A DNA stretch of 8,423 nt. It comes from Chloroflexota bacterium. Lineage in GTDB: Bacteria > Chloroflexota > Anaerolineae > Thermoflexales > Thermoflexaceae. The notes under the pieces were generated by a model that saw only the letters and a list, made by a program, of their open reading frames with translations, was not told the DNA's origin and ran no database searches. The stretch is from positions 1 to 8,423 of the forward strand of contig JAUQQB010000106.1 of the NCBI GenBank assembly GCA_030550075.1, in the 5' to 3' direction. Position 1 is the first letter of the stretch. Each line of letters starts with the position of its first letter. Shown here one piece after another: positions 1 to 6,060 of this stretch. Position numbers and translations under genes: made by a program.

Positions 1-1577
1 CGATCCAGCTGCTGATCCGTGGAGAGCCTCAAGGACCATTGCACGGAATGGCCCGGCTCGACGGCCTCCTGCGTCCAGCCCACCCCACGCAGCTCGATCC
101 CATTGGTCCATTGGGCTCCGAAACCCATCCATCGGACCACAGGGACCTTACGGACCAGATGGAACACGCTGGCCCTGTATTCAGGGATCGCGTGGGGAAA
201 CTCTGCCTGGAAATCGATCAGATGAGTGGCCTGAAGGTCCCGAAGCCAGCCTTCCCAATCCGCTCGATAAATGGTAACCCCAATGAACCAGAGAGAAGGG
301 AAGCGATCCATTACCCGAGTGCGCTGCGACAAATCGGACCATTCATAGTTTAAGAAACCGGATGGCCCGGCCCCCAGCACGTGCCAGCGGGCCTGGACCA
401 GCACGGGCTCTGAAGCAGCCATGGGCTCGATCGCCGGTTCGATCTCCAAACCCAGAATGGGAGCCGTCAGCATTGGAAAGCTGACCATCCCGATCAGGTT
501 GGGCAGGATCCAGAGGAAGAAAGCCCATTTCCATCGGGCCCGGAGCATGATGGCCGCGATGAGCGTTAGCAGCGGGACCACGGACATGGCGAAGTAACGG
601 GCAGCGAAGAAGGGCCAGCGAAGGGTCAGCAGGGCGCCAACTCCCGGGGGAAGCAGGGCCACCGCCACCCGGTCGCCCCAACCCTGAAGCCTTCCGGATC
701 GGCGAGGGACCAGAAGGGAAAACCCGAGGAGCGCCCCCGCCGCCAGGGCAACGGCCTGCGCCAGCCGCCCATCGGCCAGGGGGCCGACCAGGAGGTTGGC
801 CCAGAGGTGCTCCAGGACGGCCCAGGGCATTGGGCGCACCGGAATGGCCGAGAGTTGTCGAACCGTATGCTCCAGACTGCCTGCATAAGCCTGAGCGAGC
901 CACCCGCCGAAGGCGGCCATGAACGGGAGGGAGGCCAGGGCGCTCTCGATCCATCCCCGGGGCCGGCGGATCATCAGGATCAACCACTGGGCCCCGATCA
1001 AGAGGAGCCCATAATAATGGGTGAACATCAGCGCCCCCTGGGTCAGCACCCAGGCGCTCCACAGAGCCGCTGTGGGACGCCGCAGCAGGCGGAACCACAG
1101 GAAGGTCAGCAGCGCCCCCAGGGTCACCACCAGCCCATACATTCGAATCAGGATCAACAGAAATAGAAAAAACGGGTTCAGCATCAAGGCGGCCACGAGG
1201 GCCAGGCCCAGCCGGTGGCCGCCCCACTGACGCCCGACCTGGAAAGCCAGCGGAAGGGTGGGCAGCCCCAGCAGGACCGAAAAAAACCGATAAGCCCACG
1301 GTGTATCGAAGCCCCCGATCTCCCGCCAGCCCTTCACCAGCCAGTAATACAGCGGCGGATGGCTATCCCGCATGAGATTGCGGGCGACCTCCACCCAGCC
1401 ATAGGAACTGACCTGCCAGAGGACATGCTTCTCATCGAACAGCGCCAGGTCCCGGGGCATCAGAGCCAGCGCGACCCAGAAGGCCGCAGCGGTGGCGAGG
1501 ACCACTCCGATCCGAACTCCCAGGGAGCGCCCCCGCTTTGTCTTAACGATCAAACCGATTGAGAAAGAGCCACCCAT
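1..1577 (-). CDS. GT39-like membrane glycosyltransferase, paralogue 3 (3' end outside window)
   Basis: A 525-codon frame, open from ATG 1577 to the left edge with no stop, so the C-terminus is missing. By comparison with paralogue 2 about 220 residues lie outside. Visible elements: first helix about 21-40, D48-E49, H73-P-P-L-Y-Y78, L-N-P-F (133-136), H187-Y-Y-G, V-R-P-M-P-W (247-252), W321-P-F-F-A-A-R-Y328, and W430-F-I-G-V..Y437-R. The reading frame shows no stop or frameshift, so it is an intact gene, not a remnant. The start overlaps the end of paralogue 2 by 35 nt, suggesting translational coupling. Start support is only fair: AGGAGA lies 14 nt upstream and GGTGG 4 nt upstream; a TTG at 1553 and a GTG at 1505 are alternatives. 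GC content over residues 1-400 is high (near 67-70%). Function is inferred as for its neighbours: lipid-carrier-dependent sugar transfer outside the membrane. Confidence 0.92.
   Translation of the reverse strand, partial: MGGSFSIGLIVKTKRGRSLGVRIGVVLATAAAFWVALALMPRDLALFDEKHVLWQVSSYGWVEVARNLMRDSHPPLYYWLVKGWREIGGFDTPWAYRFFSVLLGLPTLPLAFQVGRQWGGHRLGLALVAALMLNPFFLFLLILIRMYGLVVTLGALLTFLWFRLLRRPTAALWSAWVLTQGALMFTHYYGLLLIGAQWLILMIRRPRGWIESALASLPFMAAFGGWLAQAYAGSLEHTVRQLSAIPVRPMPWAVLEHLWANLLVGPLADGRLAQAVALAAGALLGFSLLVPRRSGRLQGWGDRVAVALLPPGVGALLTLRWPFFAARYFAMSVVPLLTLIAAIMLRARWKWAFFLWILPNLIGMVSFPMLTAPILGLEIEPAIEPMAASEPVLVQARWHVLGAGPSGFLNYEWSDLSQRTRVMDRFPSLWFIGVTIYRADWEGWLRDLQATHLIDFQAEFPHAIPEYRASVFHLVRKVPVVRWMGFGAQWTNGIELRGVGWTQEAVEPGHSVQWSLRLSTDQQLD
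1405..1430 (-). repeat. 26-bp block identical to 3623-3648 (paralogous coding sequence)
   Basis: Positions 1405-1430 and 3623-3648 are identical in the same orientation. Both encode the K-H-V-L-W-Q-V-S-S segment just after the DE motif in paralogues 3 and 2. This is conserved coding sequence left from gene duplication, or kept similar by gene conversion, not a mobile or regulatory repeat. Confidence 0.8.
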
Positions 1578-3762
1578 AATTCCACCAGACGTCTCCTGGG
1601 AAAATCCAGACAGGACGCCGACTGAGCTGATGACCCTCATACAGAACCTCCACCCAACCCAGGGCGGGGCGTCCACCCGAAAGGGGTGGGCTAATCCAGA
1701 GCTCCGTCAACCATCCGGGACCCTGGATCCAGGCTTCCGGCATGGGGATAGCCCGCTCGAGCGGGATCTCCATCCCCTGGGCCCTCAAACGCACCTGCCA
1801 GCCGGAGGTCCTGGCCCCGAGCTCGCTTCGCCATTGCGTGCGCACTTGCAAATGCCAGCCCTGCGGACCCTCCACCATCCACACGACCGGCGGGATCAGC
1901 TCCACCGGCCCCGTGCGCACCGTCCCCATTCGCGGCGGAAGCATGGGAGAGCGAACCGTAATGATACCCAGCAAAAGAGAACCATCCCCTGATCCTCCCT
2001 CCAGCGGCACGCGGGGAAACCCCGGTGTGCCTGTTTCATACCATCCGATATAAAGACGATAGGCCCCAGCAGGCACGTTGAGAGGGATGAGCAGGCTTCG
2101 CCCGGTTGAGATCTCCCGACCCACAGCCCACTGATCCGTTGACGGATCCGGCTCGCTGTCCCAATTGGTCCAGAGCTGTCCCTTCTGATCCATCAGGTGC
2201 ATGAACAGGGTCCACCTGCGATCCACTGGGCGATCCGCGGTGAACTGCAAAACCACCTGAAAGGATCCTCCGGCTTCCACTTCTCGCTGAACCCATCCAA
2301 TTTTTCTCAACCGGATGCCATTTTCCCAGCGAACATCCATTTCCTCCCACATCGCCGGCGGCGCCTTGCGCACGAGGTGGAATACATCCGCGCGACGCTC
2401 CCGGACCGGATGATCGATCTCCAGATGGAAATCTATGAGATACGTCTGCTGGATCTGCTGTAGCCATCCCTCCCAGTTCCCGCGATAAAGGCTGACGCCG
2501 ATGAACCAGAACGATGGGGCCCCTGAAACAACAGCTTCCCGTTGCCATGGATCGCTCCAATCATAGGCCCGGAAGATCGGATACTCCGGCCAGAGCGAAT
2601 GCCACCAGGCCTGGATGAGAATGGGATCACGGCTCTGAGTCATGCTCAACCACCGGATCTCCCGTGTATCTCCCGCATCTGGACGTCCGATGAGCAGCGG
2701 CATCTGAACCAGGCCGATCAGGCCGATGCCCGGCAGGATCAGCCAGTAGGGGCAGGCCATTGTTCGGATCACCAACCATGTCAGGAATGGGATGAGAAGG
2801 AAGGCAAAATACCGGGCCCCGAAGAACGGCCAGCGAAGGACCAGCATAGATCCCATGAAGAGAGAGATCCAGACGGCAATGCCAAGCTCCTTCCACCCGG
2901 GAGACAGAGCGATCCCGCGAGCGCGCAACCATGACGCTCCCAGCAAGAGGCCCGCCGCTACGCTTACAGCCTGCGCAAATGACCCATCCGCCAGCGGCCC
3001 CACCAGAATGTTCGCCCAGAAGTGTCTGATGACCTCCCAGGGCATCGGACGAACCGGGATTGCCGACAGGTTACGAGTGGTGAAATCCACGGATCCTGCC
3101 CGCACTGCCATGGCGAACCATGCGGCAAAGGCAAGGAGAAAAACGGCGAAAAGAGACATCCCAATCTGCCATCCCCTCACACGGCGGATCAGAAGGATCA
3201 ACATCTGGGTGCCAGCGAGCAAGGCGCTGTAATAATGGACGAAAAGCATCAACCCGCTCCCGAGACCCCACAGGGCCCAGCGCCCTGAGGAAGGACGTCG
3301 AAGCAATTGCAGCCAGATCCATGTCAGCAGAACCCCCGCGGTTATCACCAGGCTATACATTCGGATCAGAACCAGCTGGAACACATAGAACGGGTTTAAC
3401 ATCAGGAGGGCGATCAGGATCAATCCTCCCCGCAAACCACCCAGCATGGTTCCAAGCCGGAAAGCAAGAGGCAACGCCAGAAGACCCGTGAAGATTGAAA
3501 ACGCTCGATAGGCCCATGGGCGATCGAAATGGCCGATATACTGCCACATTTTAATCAGCCAGTAATAGAGCGGGGGATGACTGTCCCGCATCACATTGCG
3601 GCCGATATCCAGAAGCCCATATGAACTGACCTGCCAGAGGACATGCTTTTCGTCCACATGAGCCAGCTCGGAAGGAGCAAGAGCAAGGGCCACCCAGAAG
3701 GTGACGAGCACAGACAGGAGAACGGCACTTTGTGTGGCCTGACGGGTTCGGGCTGAGTCCAT
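1543..3762 (-). CDS. GT39-like (PMT_2/ArnT-like) membrane glycosyltransferase, paralogue 2
   Basis: A 739-residue protein (746 if the upstream ATG at 3783 is used). I prefer ATG 3762 because GGAGG lies 9 nt before it, while ATG 3783 has no recognisable ribosome binding site. Numbered from 3762: first helix about 14-32, D37-E38 motif, H62-P-P-L-Y-Y67, helices to about residue 355 including H176-Y-Y and W311-P-F-F-G-A-R-Y318, then a soluble segment with W419-F-I-G-V..Y426-R. A beta-rich domain carries F520-M-H-L-M-D525. The last ~125 residues are rich in tryptophan and end in WNYxWxxxNR (727-736). It is closest to paralogue 3 (49 of 67 residues identical by hand over the DE/HPPLYY region) and more distant from paralogue 1. 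It is less GC-rich (about 55%) than the genes either side. Likely role: sugar transfer from a lipid carrier on the outer membrane face; donor and acceptor unknown. Confidence 0.93.
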   Translation of the reverse strand: MDSARTRQATQSAVLLSVLVTFWVALALAPSELAHVDEKHVLWQVSSYGLLDIGRNVMRDSHPPLYYWLIKMWQYIGHFDRPWAYRAFSIFTGLLALPLAFRLGTMLGGLRGGLILIALLMLNPFYVFQLVLIRMYSLVITAGVLLTWIWLQLLRRPSSGRWALWGLGSGLMLFVHYYSALLAGTQMLILLIRRVRGWQIGMSLFAVFLLAFAAWFAMAVRAGSVDFTTRNLSAIPVRPMPWEVIRHFWANILVGPLADGSFAQAVSVAAGLLLGASWLRARGIALSPGWKELGIAVWISLFMGSMLVLRWPFFGARYFAFLLIPFLTWLVIRTMACPYWLILPGIGLIGLVQMPLLIGRPDAGDTREIRWLSMTQSRDPILIQAWWHSLWPEYPIFRAYDWSDPWQREAVVSGAPSFWFIGVSLYRGNWEGWLQQIQQTYLIDFHLEIDHPVRERRADVFHLVRKAPPAMWEEMDVRWENGIRLRKIGWVQREVEAGGSFQVVLQFTADRPVDRRWTLFMHLMDQKGQLWTNWDSEPDPSTDQWAVGREISTGRSLLIPLNVPAGAYRLYIGWYETGTPGFPRVPLEGGSGDGSLLLGIITVRSPMLPPRMGTVRTGPVELIPPVVWMVEGPQGWHLQVRTQWRSELGARTSGWQVRLRAQGMEIPLERAIPMPEAWIQGPGWLTELWISPPLSGGRPALGWVEVLYEGHQLSRRPVWIFPGDVWWNYGWLFLNRFDR
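1592..1597 (-). promoter_or_regulatory. Possible ribosome binding site of GT paralogue 3
   Basis: AGGAGA on the minus strand, 14 nt before ATG 1577, within the coding end of paralogue 2. The spacing is long. A weaker GGTGG (1582-1586) with a 4 nt spacer is the alternative. Neither is ideal, so the gene may depend on coupling to translation of paralogue 2. Confidence 0.4.
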
Positions 3763-3771
3763 TCTCCCTTG

Positions 3772-3776
3772 CCTCC
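3772..3776 (-). promoter_or_regulatory. Shine-Dalgarno site deciding the start of GT paralogue 2
   Basis: GGAGG on the minus strand, 9 nt before ATG 3762. It lies inside the reading frame that would begin at ATG 3783. The 15 bases before ATG 3783 (the end of the previous gene and a six-base gap) contain no purine-rich match, so 3762 is the better start. Confidence 0.6.
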
Positions 3777-3789
3777 AAGCCATTGCTTG

Positions 3790-6042
3790 TCAAGGCATAC
3801 GATTCCAAAGGATCCAGCTGTAATTCCATGAATCCCTTCGACGCGATCGGGTCCAGGCTACGAGGCGAACATCTCCGTTGGGACACGCTACGTAAAGCTC
3901 GCGAGTTTCGCTTTGAGGAGGGAGCTCTCCCTGATAGGTCCAGCGGCTCCTGCTTCCCGTTGGATATTCGACATCGGGATGGGGCGGGAGAATCCGCTGG
4001 AGAGGGAAAACACCCTCTTCCGTCTTCACGACAATTGTGGGAGGGGATCCTTTGCCTCCCAGGTTGCTTATGGTCAGGCTCGCCAGAAGCCGATCTGGAT
4101 GCCCCGGCTCCGCGAAAATGTGGGGGCCCTCCTGGCGATATGCGCTCAGGCGAGAGATGGATATTTCCTCCATACGGAATCCCCCACAACGTTGTCCCCA
4201 CGGGCGGCCCGGAAAGGACCGGCGGGGCTGTAAAGAGATCTCCCCTAATAAAGCCGTGTCCGCCCCTTCGACCGTGCGCAGGCGCGGCCATCCACCGGAC
4301 CCGGTTGGATACCAGCCCGCGGTCACCCGGTAGACGCCGGCCGGGAGCCACGGTGGGACCTCCAGGGCGCGCCAGAGGGTGATCGGGGCTCCGGGCTCGA
4401 GGGCAGGGGTCGGAACCGGAGGCTCCGCGTCGCTCCCGGTGATCCAGCGGCCGGCGGGATCCAGCAGGTGGACGAAGAGGGTATAAGACTGGGAGATCCG
4501 CTCTGAAGCCCGGATTTGCAGGCCCACCCGCAGGATCCCGGGCGGCCCATCCCGATCCAGGGCGGCCGCTTCCACGATCAACCCGCTCTCGAAGCGCGCG
4601 CCAATCGGCCGCCATATCGGCGTCTCCACCGACGGCACATACCGGATGAGGGCCGCATCCGCCGGGGGCGGCCATTGCTGGATTTCCTCTCGGATCCAAT
4701 CGGCCAAGGCTTCCTCCACCGGCGCCCAGTTCCCTCGATATGCCGGGACGCCGAGGAACCAGACCACCGGTCGATCGCGCAGGGCCGCCTGCCATTGGGC
4801 CTCCTCGTTCAGGTCGAACAACCGCCACGGAAGGTCCGGCCCATGCATCAGCAGCGCCTGATAATGCCATGGCCCCTGGGCGATCACCACATCCCCGGGG
4901 GCGGCGCGCTCCCGGAGGAAAACCGCCAGTTCCGTATACCAGGGATTATTCTCCGGCAATTGCGCATACGCCATCATCGTCCGGGAAAGCCCGATCAACC
5001 CGATCAGCCCGGCCAGCCCCGGAAAGGCGGCGCGCAGCCCACGGGGCGCTCGAGCCGGAAGGAGGGCCACTCCCAGCCATAGGGCGGGAAGGGCCACCAC
5101 CGCATATCGGGCCGCAAAGAAGTTGTAACGCCATCCGCCGATCAGGAAGCCGGCCATGGGAACTGCGATCCCCAGGAAAAGCCATCCCGGGATGGAACGT
5201 CCCCGGCGCGCCGCCCATCCGGGGGCACTCAGGAGGAGCGCCCCGAACGTGCTGCCGGCCACGAGGGCAAACCGGGCATCCGCCGCCCATCCGCTCCACA
5301 GCGTGAGCCACAGGTTCAAAAGCATCTCCAGCGGCCCCGGATGGATCCCAGGGCTGCCCTGGTGGCGGATCACAATGGCGATGGCCGGGTGGAGCGCGAC
5401 AGCGGACCAGATCGCGGCGGCAAGCCCCGGGATCCCGACGCCCAGGGCGGCGGAGATCCAGCGGGCTCGCTCGTGGGGACGACGCAGCAACCAGAGGGTT
5501 GTGGCGGCGATGAGAAAGGCACCATAGTAGAACGTGAAAAACAGGCAGAGTCCGCTCAACCCCCAGAGGAGCGCGCGGCCGGGCGTCGGGCGCCGATCCG
5601 CCCGCACGGCCAGATAGAGGGTCAGCGCGGTCAGCATCAGCGTCAGGCCATAGGCTCGAAGGAACAGCATCGCGTTCAGCGCAAACGGGTTGAAGGCGAT
5701 GAGCATCCCCGCAAGCCTCTCCGCATAGGGATCCCCCAGCGCGCGGGCCAGCCGGAACATGAGGGGATAAAACAGGAAAGCCGGGATCAGGCTGGCAAAA
5801 TACAGCATGGGGATCGTTCGGAACGGCGGGATCCGCTGGATCCCCCAGAGGAGGATCGGGTAAAGGGGAGGCTGGCCGTCCAGGCGGATCTCCGTAGCGA
5901 CCAACCCAGGGAGATCGTGGGTGCGAATCGCCCAGACCACATACGCCTCATCGTTATGCGCCAATGAGGGCCGCCAGAGGGCCAGGGCCAGCATCCAGGC
6001 GATCAGGAGCGATCCCACGGCGAGCCATTTAGAGCGATTCAT
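3790..6042 (-). CDS. GT39-like (PMT_2/ArnT-like) membrane glycosyltransferase, paralogue 1
   Basis: A 750-residue GT-C fold protein likely using a polyprenyl-phosphate sugar donor outside the membrane. Residues 7-24 form the first helix. D31-E32 in the following loop is the expected catalytic/metal-binding pair of this superfamily. The next conserved element reads Q57-P-P-L-Y-P, where both downstream paralogues have H-P-P-L-Y-Y. Further helices run to about residue 360, including N-F-F-A-A-R-Y (307-313). A soluble segment (365-470) contains W428-F-L-G-V..Y435-R, shared with both paralogues. Two beta-rich regions follow: about 480-605, with the F523-V-H-L-L-D528 signature, and about 621-750, ending in WNYxWxxxNR (739-748). 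Start ATG at 6042 has TAGGAGG 11 nt upstream, overlapping the YfhO gene stop. It is GC-rich (about 65%, higher mid-gene). Sugar and acceptor cannot be told from sequence. Confidence 0.93.
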   Translation of the reverse strand: MNRSKWLAVGSLLIAWMLALALWRPSLAHNDEAYVVWAIRTHDLPGLVATEIRLDGQPPLYPILLWGIQRIPPFRTIPMLYFASLIPAFLFYPLMFRLARALGDPYAERLAGMLIAFNPFALNAMLFLRAYGLTLMLTALTLYLAVRADRRPTPGRALLWGLSGLCLFFTFYYGAFLIAATTLWLLRRPHERARWISAALGVGIPGLAAAIWSAVALHPAIAIVIRHQGSPGIHPGPLEMLLNLWLTLWSGWAADARFALVAGSTFGALLLSAPGWAARRGRSIPGWLFLGIAVPMAGFLIGGWRYNFFAARYAVVALPALWLGVALLPARAPRGLRAAFPGLAGLIGLIGLSRTMMAYAQLPENNPWYTELAVFLRERAAPGDVVIAQGPWHYQALLMHGPDLPWRLFDLNEEAQWQAALRDRPVVWFLGVPAYRGNWAPVEEALADWIREEIQQWPPPADAALIRYVPSVETPIWRPIGARFESGLIVEAAALDRDGPPGILRVGLQIRASERISQSYTLFVHLLDPAGRWITGSDAEPPVPTPALEPGAPITLWRALEVPPWLPAGVYRVTAGWYPTGSGGWPRLRTVEGADTALLGEISLQPRRSFPGRPWGQRCGGFRMEEISISRLSAYRQEGPHIFAEPGHPDRLLASLTISNLGGKGSPPTIVVKTEEGVFPLQRILPPHPDVEYPTGSRSRWTYQGELPPQSETRELYVACPNGDVRLVAWTRSRRRDSWNYSWILWNRMP

Positions 6043-6053
6043 CTCCTGCGGAT

Positions 6054-6060
6054 CCTCCTA
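6054..6060 (-). promoter_or_regulatory. Shine-Dalgarno site of GT paralogue 1, overlapping the upstream stop codon
   Basis: TAGGAGG on the minus strand. Its first three bases are the TAG stop of the YfhO-family gene, and it ends 11 nt before the ATG at 6042. A second AGGAG (6043-6047) touches the ATG directly and is too close to act. The arrangement favours reinitiation by ribosomes finishing the YfhO-family gene. Confidence 0.65.

Noticed and set aside
343..1299. Minus-strand 318-codon open frame, rich in Gly, Pro, Ala and Arg
   Set aside because: It is an out-of-frame shadow of paralogue 3, whose true frame is open over the same bases and encodes conserved glycosyltransferase motifs.
1..1577. 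Third glycosyltransferase copy as a pseudogene
   Set aside because: Codon-by-codon translation shows no stop or frameshift, and motifs align in register with paralogue 2; it is only cut by the window edge.
1405..3648. 26-bp direct repeat (1405-1430 and 3623-3648) as a mobile-element or attachment-site signature
   Set aside because: Both copies encode the same conserved protein segment in paralogous genes, with no terminal inverted repeats or transposase nearby.
3732..4382. Plus-strand 216-codon open frame
   Set aside because: It lies antisense across the paralogue 1/2 junction, has low-complexity composition and no recognisable domain; long antisense frames are expected in GC-rich genes.
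3551..4870. Minus-strand 439-codon open frame
   Set aside because: It overlaps paralogue 1 and the start of paralogue 2 in a different frame, with Arg/Pro/Gly-rich sequence and no motifs; an out-of-frame shadow.
5341..5967. Plus-strand 208-codon open frame rich in Gln, Glu, Arg and Gly
   Set aside because: It is fully antisense to the membrane-helix region of paralogue 1; its hydrophilic composition is the mirror of hydrophobic codons.
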